Below are positions 26,990 through 35,819 of a stretch of 64,000 nt of DNA, in pieces; position 1 is the first letter of the stretch; each line of letters begins with the position of its first letter. The stretch spans positions 49,220 through 113,219 of the forward strand of contig NZ_AVPG01000008.1 of the NCBI RefSeq assembly GCF_000775615.1, in the 5' to 3' direction. This stretch comes from Pontibacillus litoralis JSM 072002. Its GTDB lineage: Bacteria; Bacillota; Bacilli; Bacillales; BH030062. The position numbers and the translations under genes are program-made. Below the pieces are notes generated by a model, which was not told where the DNA came from, ran no database searches, and was given only the letters and a program-made list of their open reading frames with translations.

Positions 26990-27032
26990 AATGATTTCAT
27001 TGCCTCTATATAAAGTAGACGATGAAATCATT
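26990..27032. repeat. 11-bp perfect inverted repeat between the TagG-like and TagH-like genes
   Basis: AATGATTTCAT (26990-27000) and ATGAAATCATT (27022-27032) are separated by 21 nt. The T-run lies on the plus-strand side, so it is not a standard terminator for the minus-strand operon. An mRNA processing or stability hairpin is possible. Confidence 0.5.
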
Positions 27033-27064
27033 AACTTTTTTTAAATCGTAAAGGAGGTTGCCTC

Positions 27065-27865
27065 TTATAAAGCTTTAATTATTTTGTGTTCATGCTTGCT
27101 GTAGTAATAAAGCATGTACACCAATACGGCACTTGAGATGACTAAAATAACGGTAAGACCAAAGAAATCAGGACTACTGTTAAACATTAGTATATCTCTA
27201 AAGGAAGTAATAATAATTGCTATTGGGTTCGCTTCTGTAATCCATGTATACTCCGGTCCTAGACGAGCTAAACGAGACTCTTCCCAAATAATCGGAGATG
27301 CATAGAAGAAAATACGGATAATGTGAGAAATAATGTTCTCAATATCCCGAACGAATATAGTAATAAACCCAAGTACAAAGCCAATAGCTAACAAAAAGAC
27401 CAACGTTACCAAAATCAGATATGGTAAGTATACGACTTGCCAACCAGGTGTCACCCCATACGCTATTAAGAAAATAGCAATAACCACTATACCAAACATA
27501 AAGTTTACTAGCTGCGTAATCGTAAAGGATAACGGAAATATCGCTTTCGGTAAATACACTTGATTAATGATCGAACTATATCGCAAAATCGACTTCGATG
27601 ATGCGTTAATAGCAGAACTGATCCAACGCCATACGACAAGACCAATAACGAGAAAGACAGCATAGCTAAATTCCTGTGACTCTCTGCCTAAAATAACGAC
27701 AACCAAAAAGTAATAAACAAGCACATTTAAAAGTGGATCTAACAACCACCAAAAGTAACCTAAATAACTATTTCTATGTTCTGCTTTTAATCCTGACTTC
27801 ACCAAATACAATATTAAATCTTTACGCTTACGTATATCTTGAAGATATGTTTTCATATCAGTCAC
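27065..27865 (-). CDS. TagG-like ABC exporter permease
   Basis: 266 aa with six hydrophobic helices and the ABC-2 polysaccharide-export layout: amphipathic N-terminus (DLILYLVKSGLKAEHRNS), YLGYFWWLLDPLLNVLVYYF, and a C-terminal half with RDIENIISHIIRIFFYASPI and EANPIAIIITSFRDI. This is the membrane half of a teichoic-acid/O-antigen-type exporter that moves a lipid-linked polymer to the outer face. Start is uncertain: I prefer GTG at 27865, preceded by AGGCGG; a TTG at 27898 and an ATG at 27856 are alternatives. It lies next to the double-NBD ATPase. Confidence 0.87.
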   Translation of the reverse strand: MTDMKTYLQDIRKRKDLILYLVKSGLKAEHRNSYLGYFWWLLDPLLNVLVYYFLVVVILGRESQEFSYAVFLVIGLVVWRWISSAINASSKSILRYSSIINQVYLPKAIFPLSFTITQLVNFMFGIVVIAIFLIAYGVTPGWQVVYLPYLILVTLVFLLAIGFVLGFITIFVRDIENIISHIIRIFFYASPIIWEESRLARLGPEYTWITEANPIAIIITSFRDILMFNSSPDFFGLTVILVISSAVLVYMLYYYSKHEHKIIKAL

Positions 27866-27909
27866 GTTCACACCGCCTAGCTTTTTCATATAAACCAAAT
27901 TACATTCTA

Positions 27910-28689
27910 TTAAGAGTTTAATCTTCTATATTTCATTAAATCATATACGGACCTAATCGCGTAATGAGAGAAATACCACATACTCTTCCACAAGCTTTGT
28001 TGTTCAATCTGTCGAAATACATACCAATTTTGTTTCGCGGCTTTCCACTTATTACTCGAGATTGAATTAGAAACTAACCTGTACTCTGAAAGCACTTCAG
28101 GTAATCCATAGGCAAGGAAACCGCGCTTCGTTAAGGTTAGCCAATATACATAATCTTGCCTCGTTCGGATGTTTACCATCTTTATGTCGCCAATTTTATC
28201 CCGGTCAATCATTACCGTTAAACACCCGATTACACAACGTTTCATTAAATCATCATATCCAACGCATTGAGGCGCTTTTACGATTGCTTGTGTTCTTGTT
28301 CCATCTTGTTGAATACGGACATATTCCGTAAACGAAAACGCAATATCTTTCGTTTGCATAAAGGCGAGTTGTTTTGTTAACTTTTGCGGAATCCATAAAT
28401 CATCACTATCTAAAAAAGCAATGTAGCGTCCGCGAGCATGATCCATCGCTGTATTTCTCGCTACCGCCGATCCACTATTGTGCTGTAATCGTATTAATTG
28501 AATCCGCGGGTCTTGCTCTTGATAGCTTTGTACAATGTCCACGGTTTGATCCATCGAACAGTCATCCACAATGATCATTTCCCAATTTGTATACGTTTGT
28601 TTCATAACAGATTCTATCGTTTCTGCTATAAATCGCTCTGCATTATAGGCAGGTGTCACGACAGAAATCAATGGGTTTTCGTTATTCAC
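27910..28689 (-). CDS. Family 2 glycosyltransferase
   Basis: 259 aa, single GT-A domain: LISVVTPAYNAERFI, IIVDDCSMDQT, NSGSAVARNTA and the DSDDLW metal-binding motif, followed by the acceptor part RTRQDYVYWLTLTKRG. It transfers a nucleotide-activated sugar during polymer synthesis at the inner face of the membrane; donor and acceptor are unknown. No membrane helices are seen. Start is GTG at 28689, with AAGGA upstream. It lies between the retaining glycosyltransferase (32-nt gap) and the exporter permease in the same minus-strand series. Confidence 0.88.
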   Translation of the reverse strand: MNNENPLISVVTPAYNAERFIAETIESVMKQTYTNWEMIIVDDCSMDQTVDIVQSYQEQDPRIQLIRLQHNSGSAVARNTAMDHARGRYIAFLDSDDLWIPQKLTKQLAFMQTKDIAFSFTEYVRIQQDGTRTQAIVKAPQCVGYDDLMKRCVIGCLTVMIDRDKIGDIKMVNIRTRQDYVYWLTLTKRGFLAYGLPEVLSEYRLVSNSISSNKWKAAKQNWYVFRQIEQQSLWKSMWYFSHYAIRSVYDLMKYRRLNS

Positions 28690-28721
28690 TATCCAAACAT
28701 TCCTTCGCGTTGTAGCACACG

Positions 28722-29852
28722 TTAGTAGACAATCGTTAATTGATTATACCAATCAATTAATTTCTGCTCTTCCGTATGCCAATTTAATTGTTCTAAAACC
28801 GCTTTTTTACCATTTTCACCCATTTGTTTCGTCTCTTCTGGGTGATTGCGCAAATAGTCTATGGCTCGCTTTATCTCCTCATCATCATATGGGTCTACTG
28901 CTATTCCACATTGATGCTTCTCAACAAAATCCTTCCACACCGGAAAGTTGGAACATATAATAGGAAGTCCGGCGTTCATATATTCAAAGAACTTCGTTAA
29001 TTCCTTCTTCATATAATGCTCCGTTGGTGGAAATAACGCAACACCAGCTAGCCAATGATGACTAAGGTAACGCGCTTCAATATCTTCCTTCTGAATAAAA
29101 CGATCAATACCTTCTATATGCAAATGGGCACGCTTGTCTTTAGCGATTTCATACATTTCCTCGGCTAGCTCACTTGGGCATTTGCCGATGAAGTGTACAG
29201 ACATTTGTTCATCGATTAGCGGAATCTTCGCATGAATTTGTGCTCCTCTTACATACGTTACATTTCCAGTGTACAACAATTTATTCTCTAATGGCTTATC
29301 GGTTCGGTTGTGATGTATAAAATGCTCATTAATGGTCGGGTAGTTTAATACACATGTTCCTCGTTTGTAAATATCTTTATAATACTTTTCCGCCAAACAA
29401 AGCTCCATATTTCTTGCAAAGACTTTCTCGAGTCCTTTATACAATTTCGCTATTATTTTCTTAACAGGGGCACTCATGTAATTCTTTTGCATAATGCTAG
29501 TGATATAATCTTCATGAATATCATAAATGACGACATTATGCTTCTTCTTCAACAACCAACCTACGAATAATAGCTCTGGATCATGAAAGTGATACACATC
29601 TGCATTTAACCGCTTCGCTTTTTTATACACATCTATTGGACCAAGTACCATACGCTTTAAACGACTTGTGTATTTCTTAATAGGTACATGGCGAATTGGT
29701 TTATCTCCGTCTTGTTTAGTATCTGCTTCTTGTGCAATTAAGGTCACGTCATAGCCTGCGTGGTGTAGTGACATACATTCCTTATGATAAATACGCGGAT
29801 CATACGGATGGTGTACAGTCGTTAGATGCACTACTTGCTTAGGCGAATTCAT
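28722..29852 (-). CDS. Glycosyltransferase, GT-B fold (GT4-like)
   Basis: 376 aa with two Rossmann-like halves. N-terminal VVHLTTVHHPYDPRIYHKEC and YHFHDPELLFVG; C-terminal donor-binding half with LLYTGNVTYVRGA and the GT4 signature region KKELTKFFEYMNAGLPIICS. The HPYDPRI-type N-terminus occurs in enzymes of teichuronic acid and exopolysaccharide synthesis. The start codon overlaps the stop of the preceding gene (ATGA), indicating translational coupling. Confidence 0.85.
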   Translation of the reverse strand: MNSPKQVVHLTTVHHPYDPRIYHKECMSLHHAGYDVTLIAQEADTKQDGDKPIRHVPIKKYTSRLKRMVLGPIDVYKKAKRLNADVYHFHDPELLFVGWLLKKKHNVVIYDIHEDYITSIMQKNYMSAPVKKIIAKLYKGLEKVFARNMELCLAEKYYKDIYKRGTCVLNYPTINEHFIHHNRTDKPLENKLLYTGNVTYVRGAQIHAKIPLIDEQMSVHFIGKCPSELAEEMYEIAKDKRAHLHIEGIDRFIQKEDIEARYLSHHWLAGVALFPPTEHYMKKELTKFFEYMNAGLPIICSNFPVWKDFVEKHQCGIAVDPYDDEEIKRAIDYLRNHPEETKQMGENGKKAVLEQLNWHTEEQKLIDWYNQLTIVY

Positions 29853-30994
29853 GATCCTTCAACTCCTTCATTTAGCTGTCCAACTGTTTGCCTAAATACG
29901 TCTTCATACTGTTTCACAATGGTTACAGCGTCAAATTGACTTGCTCTTTTATATCCTTTATTTATTCGCTCTATCTCTTCTTTTTTCGTCATCGACAAAT
30001 CAGCATACATAAACTCTGCCATTTGTTCAGAGTTTCCTACTTCACATAGTTTGCCGTATTCTCCTCCGCAAAGCACTTCTTCAGCACCTGGTTTACAATG
30101 GGTAGAGATGACTGGTGTTCCGGCTGCTAACGCTTCAGCTAACACGTGTCCGAAGCCTTCTCGAATAGAAGAAAGTACGAATAAATCTGCTTGCTGAAAG
30201 TACACGTATGGATTCTCTTGAAATCCAATAAAGTGAACATCCTCATGTATATGGAGGTGAAGGGCTAACGCTTTTAACTCTTCTTCCAGCTCTCCCTCAC
30301 CAAGGATGACTAGCTTGCTATTTATACGGGCGTTCACCTTTGCAAAGGCTTGGAGTAATGTTCGTTGGTCTTTATCCTTTACCAACCTTCCAGCAGTTAC
30401 AATAACTTTATCATTTCCAGAAAAGATCGACGCATGTTCTTCAGAAATTGTTCCTTGTTCAATACTTTGTTGAATATTACGTAAATCAACCGGATTGTAA
30501 ATAACTTGAATGTTATCGCGATTCACCTTATATCGCTCAACAAGGTTCTCTTTCACGCCATTCGATAAGGAGATAACCTTACTAGCAAACCGATAGAACA
30601 GTCCATAAATGAGAAGCTTGCAATTCATTGAACGAGTTCCACCAAGGAAAGCTGCTTCGCGTACAATATTCTTCGCTTTCGTAAAAGATAATAATCTTGC
30701 CAATATTGCAATGATATTGTAGTTAGGAATGGTGCTGAATACAATATCCACACTTTCTTGGCGAATCACTTTGGATAAAGGTATAATAGCGGATCGCAAT
30801 CGTTGTGTATTCAATTTCACAAATTTCACATCAGGCTCTATATATTGTTCGTAACTCCCATCATAATTAAGGGTAACGAGCACTGGTTCAAATTTTGTAC
30901 GATCGATATTATTGATAACATTTAACAAGGTCCTAGCAGCACCGCCAGCACCCATCTGATATATAAAAAACAATACTTTTATCTTCTTATCCAC
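29849..30994 (-). CDS. Glycosyltransferase family 4
   Basis: 381 aa, GT-B fold. N-terminal FFIYQMGAGGAARTLLNVIN (glycine-rich donor-side loop); C-terminal VIVTAGRLVKDKDQRTLLQA, VHFIGFQENP and the GT4 EX7E region SIREGFGHVLAEALAAGTPV. It resembles enzymes that add GalNAc or similar sugars in capsule and teichuronic acid pathways; the sugar is not predictable here. It is the first gene of the glycosyltransferase/exporter series. Start is GTG at 30994, and an extended -10 promoter lies 65-95 nt upstream. Confidence 0.88.
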   Translation of the reverse strand: MDKKIKVLFFIYQMGAGGAARTLLNVINNIDRTKFEPVLVTLNYDGSYEQYIEPDVKFVKLNTQRLRSAIIPLSKVIRQESVDIVFSTIPNYNIIAILARLLSFTKAKNIVREAAFLGGTRSMNCKLLIYGLFYRFASKVISLSNGVKENLVERYKVNRDNIQVIYNPVDLRNIQQSIEQGTISEEHASIFSGNDKVIVTAGRLVKDKDQRTLLQAFAKVNARINSKLVILGEGELEEELKALALHLHIHEDVHFIGFQENPYVYFQQADLFVLSSIREGFGHVLAEALAAGTPVISTHCKPGAEEVLCGGEYGKLCEVGNSEQMAEFMYADLSMTKKEEIERINKGYKRASQFDAVTIVKQYEDVFRQTVGQLNEGVEGS

Positions 30995-31058
30995 ACGGTT
31001 TCAGCCTTTCCTTATACAAGCAATTCTCTTCTAAATGCAAGCTCGTTACACTGAACGA

Positions 31059-31088
31059 ATTATACCATAGTAAGACAAATTCCCTCAA
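31059..31088 (-). promoter_or_regulatory. Sigma-A promoter of the glycosyltransferase/exporter operon
   Basis: On the minus strand: TTGAGG, 18-nt spacer, extended -10 TGGTATAAT. It points into the GT4 gene at 30994 and is the best promoter match I found in the polymer block. Confidence 0.65.
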
Positions 31089-31151
31089 ATTTCTACCTAG
31101 ATGATTCCCCTAAATTTAAGAATGAAAAAGGGGAGAATAGGAAACTCATCA

Positions 31152-31186
31152 CAAAAAGAAGAAGCCTTCAATCAGACTTCTTCCTC
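31152..31186 (-). terminator. Terminator after the UDP-glucose dehydrogenase gene
   Basis: GAAGAAG and CTTCTTC arms near 31159-31183, with TTTTT following on the minus strand. The stem has mismatches near the loop. Confidence 0.65.
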
Positions 31187-31194
31187 TTATTTAT

Positions 31195-32502
31195 TTACGC
31201 TTGTATTGTCGGACGGCCAATCGAATGATATTCCACACCTTGTCCTTTTACCTCATCTACTGTAAAACAATTTCTACCGTCAAAAAGAATAGGATGTGAC
31301 AAATGCTGCTTGTATTTTTCTAACGGGTAATGTTTAATATCTTCCCACTCCGTTAAAATAACCGCCACGTCTGCCCCTTTTACTGCTTCATCAACGCTAG
31401 TGGTAAATTCTATTTCCTCTGAAAGAATGGTTTTGGCATTCACAGTCGCAACAGGATCATACGCTCGTAAGTTGGCGCCTTCTTCTAGTAAACGTTTCGT
31501 TATTAGAATGGAAGGTGCCTCGCGCATATCGTCCGTATTCGGCTTAAAAGCAACGCCTAGTATCGCAATCTTCTTCCCTTCTAATGAATCAAAGCGTTCC
31601 AGCATTTTATCAACAATTATGCCCTTTTGCCGTTCGTTCGTATAAACGGTATTCTTCAAAATCGGCATGGAATAATTCACCTGTTCCCCGATTGATAATA
31701 ACGCATTCGTATCCTTCGGAAAACAAGAGCCCCCATAGCCAATACCTGCATTCAGAAACGCACTTCCAATTCGTTTATCCATTCCCATTCCTTTGGCAAC
31801 GTGTTGAATATTCGCACCTGTCTTCTCCGATAAGTTAGCAATTTCATTAATAAAGCTAATCTTCGTTGCCAAAAAAGCGTTCGATGCATATTTAATCATT
31901 TCTGCACTTCGCAAGTCTGTTTGGACGATCGGTAAGTTAAACCCTTCATTAATCTCCGTCAACACACGCATTGCTTCCTCATCGTCAGAACCAATGACTA
32001 TACGATCGCCATTAAATGTGTCATACACAGCAGAACCTTGACGTAGAAACTCTGGATTCGAAGCAATCTTAATGGTAATATCATGCGTTAACAACGATTC
32101 CATGCGCTCTTTAATATATTCATTTGTCCCCATAGGAACCGTACTCTTAGTGACGATAATCGCGTCATGATCTAAATGTTCAGCAATCGACGCCGTAGCT
32201 TTGTTAATATACGTTAGATTTGCAGAACCATCCTCTAATTGAGGTGTGTCAACAGCAATATAGATGACGCGTTTATTAGCTAAACCTTCCCGATATTGTG
32301 TCGTAAAATCTAAATTACCTCGTTGTATATTCTTTTGCAGCAGTTCTGTTAAGCCTTCTTCATAAATGGGACTTTCCCCACGTTTTAGCATTGCTACCTT
32401 CTCTTCATTAATATCTATACAGGTGACCTGGTTGCCAAGGTCTGATAAACAAACACCTGTCACTAAACCAACATACCCAGCACCGATTACCGCAATATCC
32501 AT
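31195..32502 (-). CDS. ugd: UDP-glucose 6-dehydrogenase
   Basis: 435 aa. NAD-binding VIGAGYVGLVTGVCLSD at the N-terminus, SNPEFLRQGSAVYD, catalytic Cys in GIGYGGSCFPKD, and a C-terminal UDP-binding domain with VAFKPNTDDMREAPS. It oxidises UDP-glucose twice to UDP-glucuronate in the cytosol, the precursor of glucuronate-containing teichuronic acid or teichuronopeptide (TuaD-type). One small oddity: the usual AVGTP reads AVDTP. The start has AAGGAG. It is a single-gene unit between a terminator and the operon promoter, and divergent from a second sugar dehydrogenase. Confidence 0.92.
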   Translation of the reverse strand: MDIAVIGAGYVGLVTGVCLSDLGNQVTCIDINEEKVAMLKRGESPIYEEGLTELLQKNIQRGNLDFTTQYREGLANKRVIYIAVDTPQLEDGSANLTYINKATASIAEHLDHDAIIVTKSTVPMGTNEYIKERMESLLTHDITIKIASNPEFLRQGSAVYDTFNGDRIVIGSDDEEAMRVLTEINEGFNLPIVQTDLRSAEMIKYASNAFLATKISFINEIANLSEKTGANIQHVAKGMGMDKRIGSAFLNAGIGYGGSCFPKDTNALLSIGEQVNYSMPILKNTVYTNERQKGIIVDKMLERFDSLEGKKIAILGVAFKPNTDDMREAPSILITKRLLEEGANLRAYDPVATVNAKTILSEEIEFTTSVDEAVKGADVAVILTEWEDIKHYPLEKYKQHLSHPILFDGRNCFTVDEVKGQGVEYHSIGRPTIQA

Positions 32503-32735
32503 CGGTACTCACTCCTTCCTCATTTAACAGGATTAAACTTATATGTTCCTCTTTCATTGTAAATTCCATTCATACCATTGTTAAGTTTACCACATGCATT
32601 CAGCGTATCCAATCGAAGTAGTGCTTGTCATAAAACGTTACCTTTTTTGGCACATACTATTTACTATACAAGACAATGATATTAAGGTTATGATGTTATA
32701 TATAAATCTAACTAGAAAAAGGAAGGCTAACTACT

Positions 32736-34049
32736 ATGAGCTTGTTTGAAAATATTCGTTCAAGAAAAGACAAACTATCTGTTATTGGACTTGGCTATGT
32801 CGGTCTACCTATCGCTGTTGAGTTCGCTAAAAAATATGATGTTATTGGCTTTGATGTAAACGAAGAGAAATTAAAGCAATATTTAAACGGTGTTGACGTT
32901 ACAGAAGAAGTTGGTGATGAAGCCGTTCAAAATACGACGATGACATTTACAAATGATCCTGATTTCCTGAAAGAATGCAAATTTCACGTCATTGCTGTTC
33001 CAACACCAATTAATACGGATAAAACACCGAACCTTAACCCTGTGATTAAGGCGAGTGAAACAATTGGTAAAATCCTCACAAAAGGCTCTATCGTTGTTTA
33101 TGAATCTACTGTTTACCCAGGCACAACAGAAGAAATTTGTATTCCTATATTAGAGAAAGAATCCGGCTTAACCTTTGGGGAAGACTTTAAAGTAGGCTAT
33201 TCTCCTGAGCGCATTAATCCAGGAGATAAAGTAAATACCCTTACGAAGATTACAAAGATTGTTTCTGGTTCTGATGAAGAAGCATTAAGAGAGATTTCAG
33301 ATGTATACGGATCAATTATTGAAGCTGGTATTCATGAAGCAGAATCGATTAAAGTTGCTGAAGCTGCCAAAGTAATCGAGAATTCTCAACGCGATATTAA
33401 CATCGCCTTTATGAACGAATTGTCCATGGTATTCAACAAGATGGACATCAATACAAATGCTGTACTAGAAGCAGCAGGAACTAAATGGAACTTCTTGAAA
33501 TTTACACCAGGATTGGTTGGCGGTCATTGTATCGGCGTCGATCCTTACTATTTCACATATAAAGCAGAACAATTAGGCTACCACTCTCAAATCATCTTAT
33601 CTGGTAGAAAAATTAACGATGATATGGGCAAATACATTGCAAGTAACATTATTAAACAAATGATTAAAGCGAAACAAGATATTAATGGTGCTCGGATCGC
33701 TGTGATGGGTCTTACGTTCAAAGAAAATGTCGCTGACGTACGTAACACGAAAGTCATTGATATTATTCATGAGCTACAAGAATACGATGTAGAAGTACTG
33801 GTTCACGACCCTGTTGCCGAGAAAGATGCTGTTCAACGCGAGTTTGGTATTCGTTTAGTAGAGAAAGAAGAAATGCACGACTTAGATGCCGTTGTTATGG
33901 CTGTACCGCATAATGAATTTAAAGAAACCTATACACCTGAACGTTTAAAAGGTCTATATAAAAATGAACAACGCGTTTTAGTCGATGTAAAAAGCATCTT
34001 TTCCCAGAAAGAATGCGAAGCAGAAGGTTATCAATATTGGAGCCTATAA
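32736..34049 (+). CDS. UDP-N-acetylhexosamine 6-dehydrogenase (WecC/TviB/WbpA-type)
   Basis: 437 aa nucleotide-sugar dehydrogenase: VIGLGYVGLPIAVEFAK, AVPTPINTDKTPNL, YESTVYPGTTEE, the catalytic LVGGHCIGVDPYY and a C-terminal LTFKENVADVRNTK. The GGHCIGVDPYY version with the VPTP loop marks enzymes that oxidise UDP-GlcNAc, UDP-GalNAc or UDP-ManNAc rather than UDP-glucose. The product would be an N-acetylhexosaminuronate donor, the second acidic sugar available to the cluster. The exact substrate is not readable. GGAAGG precedes the ATG; it is monocistronic with a strong terminator. Confidence 0.88.
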   Translation: MSLFENIRSRKDKLSVIGLGYVGLPIAVEFAKKYDVIGFDVNEEKLKQYLNGVDVTEEVGDEAVQNTTMTFTNDPDFLKECKFHVIAVPTPINTDKTPNLNPVIKASETIGKILTKGSIVVYESTVYPGTTEEICIPILEKESGLTFGEDFKVGYSPERINPGDKVNTLTKITKIVSGSDEEALREISDVYGSIIEAGIHEAESIKVAEAAKVIENSQRDINIAFMNELSMVFNKMDINTNAVLEAAGTKWNFLKFTPGLVGGHCIGVDPYYFTYKAEQLGYHSQIILSGRKINDDMGKYIASNIIKQMIKAKQDINGARIAVMGLTFKENVADVRNTKVIDIIHELQEYDVEVLVHDPVAEKDAVQREFGIRLVEKEEMHDLDAVVMAVPHNEFKETYTPERLKGLYKNEQRVLVDVKSIFSQKECEAEGYQYWSL

Positions 34050-34099
34050 ACGAAAAAACGACAGTTCTCTGATAGGAACTGCCAAAGCAAGAGGAAATG

Positions 34100-34160
34100 A
34101 AAAAAAACACTTCCAAATGTCGCTTGTCATTACATGCGACGTTAGAAGTGTTTTTTTTTC
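34100..34160 (+). terminator. Strong bidirectional terminator
   Basis: AAACACTTC (34105-34113) pairs with GAAGTGTTT (34145-34153), extended by GTCGC/GCGAC inside the stem, flanked by an A-run and nine Ts. Confidence 0.9.
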
Positions 34161-34240
34161 TTGTTTCATACAGCTCATTTATTATCGTTTTAGCTTTTTG
34201 GATAGATAAAGCTATTTTTTTGTTATCATTCCACTATTCA

Positions 34241-35698
34241 CTAATCATTTTTCAATTTAATTTCTTTCATACCTAAGATTAAATAGTTTAGCCTTTCTGT
34301 CGATATACGCTTCATATCCGTTTGTTTCACTAAATAGAAAATGACTCCTACTGCAATCCATGCTACTAATGCTATTCTTGATTGGACACCTAGGTAAGCT
34401 GGTGAACCTGGGAACAGCAATAGGGCTAAAAATGTTAAACTTGCAATCATACCTACAAGAGCAATCATTTTCTTAAATGGTGAGACGATATTCATATCTT
34501 GATTAAATGACTCATCTCGCTTCACCTTGAACAATTTAAACGCTGTAAAGCACGTATAGAAATAAGCAATCGTTACCCCAATAGATGACATATCTACGAC
34601 CCATAACAACGCTTCACGCCCAAACCACGGCGCTAACATAGCAATAACAACTGTAAAGATAATACTTAAATAAGGCGTTTTATATTTCGGATGTAACTTA
34701 GAGAAAGCTTCTGGCAAAATTTTCGCACGTGACATGGCGAACAGCAAACGGCTCGTTGAAATGATAAAACCATTTAAACCTGTAAATATCCCCATCGTCA
34801 GTGCCGTCACTAATACAACTAATCCAGCTGTACCTAATAACCCCTCAATAGCTGCTGCTGTTCCCCATAAATGGCTCTCGTCAACTAAACCTTGCCAAGG
34901 AGAAACCATCGCAGTAGCAATAATCATTAAGCTATATAGTAAAGCAGCAAACAATATCGCTAAAATAATCAAACTAAATGCCTTCTTAGAAGAAAAGTTA
35001 AATTCTTCTGCAGCTTGTGGAATATTGTCAAATCCAACATAAGCCCACGGCGCAATTGCTACAATTGATATAATAGCAGCTAACGCAGTTGTATCTGCTG
35101 GGAAATATGGCTGTATGTTCGCTAATTCAGTCGAAGGTTGTACACCGACCATAACCGTAATGACAACTACACCGATTACCATAATAGAACAGAAAATGAA
35201 TTGCATGCGACCAGATAAACCAGTTCCTCTCATATTTAAGAAACCAAAAACACCTAGCATAACAGAAGCAATGACGATCTCCGTTAAATAAACATCCCAG
35301 CCTGCCACTTGATATAGCGGTATATTCTCAATTAATACAGGAAAAATAAATTTAAGCATAAGTACGAATGCAGAAGCATTTAAAGCAACAATACATATGT
35401 ACCCTAAAGCTAAAAACCACCCACATATAAAGGCGTGTGTACGGCCTAAACTAATATATGCGTAAGCAAATTCACCACCAGATACAGGGAAGCTCTTAAT
35501 TAATACACCGTAACTTACTGCGATAAGCATCATTAACAAGGCACCGATAGCAAAGCCAATGATGACACCTAAAGGACCTGCTGTTGCCATCCAATTCGTC
35601 GGTTGTACAAAAGCGCCCCAACCAATCGAAGACCCTAGTGCAATCGCCCATACCCAGTGTGGCTTTAACGTTTTCTTTAATGTTGTTCTTTCTTCCAT
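34241..35698 (-). CDS. APC-superfamily amino acid permease
   Basis: 485 aa with about 12 hydrophobic helices. The N-terminus WAIALGSSIGWGAFVQP is the APC substrate-binding 'GSxIG.G' segment in helix 1; PWAYVGFDNIPQAAEEF and LTMGIFTGLNGFIISTSRLL are also typical. It would import an amino acid or amine with protons or by exchange; the substrate is unknown. The ATG at 35698 is chosen because GAAGGAG precedes it; the frame stays open 16 codons further upstream without a ribosome binding site. A UTRA-type GntR regulator lies immediately upstream in the same direction. Confidence 0.87.
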   Translation of the reverse strand: MEERTTLKKTLKPHWVWAIALGSSIGWGAFVQPTNWMATAGPLGVIIGFAIGALLMMLIAVSYGVLIKSFPVSGGEFAYAYISLGRTHAFICGWFLALGYICIVALNASAFVLMLKFIFPVLIENIPLYQVAGWDVYLTEIVIASVMLGVFGFLNMRGTGLSGRMQFIFCSIMVIGVVVITVMVGVQPSTELANIQPYFPADTTALAAIISIVAIAPWAYVGFDNIPQAAEEFNFSSKKAFSLIILAILFAALLYSLMIIATAMVSPWQGLVDESHLWGTAAAIEGLLGTAGLVVLVTALTMGIFTGLNGFIISTSRLLFAMSRAKILPEAFSKLHPKYKTPYLSIIFTVVIAMLAPWFGREALLWVVDMSSIGVTIAYFYTCFTAFKLFKVKRDESFNQDMNIVSPFKKMIALVGMIASLTFLALLLFPGSPAYLGVQSRIALVAWIAVGVIFYLVKQTDMKRISTERLNYLILGMKEIKLKND

Positions 35699-35783
35699 AA
35701 GAAACTCCTTCGTAAAAAAACAGATTACGTCTATAATACTGAACATAAAGCGTGGAATGCAATGAGGTCATAACGTCCGTACC

Positions 35784-35809
35784 AGTTAAACTAAAGCCTT
35801 TAGACAACT
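35784..35809. promoter_or_regulatory. Palindrome between the GntR gene and the permease gene
   Basis: CTAAAG-C-CTTTAG (35791-35803) is perfectly symmetric and flanked by AGTT and AACT. It could be an operator for the neighbouring HutC-type regulator. There is no U-tract, so termination is less likely. Confidence 0.35.
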
Positions 35810-35819
35810 AGTTACGTCC

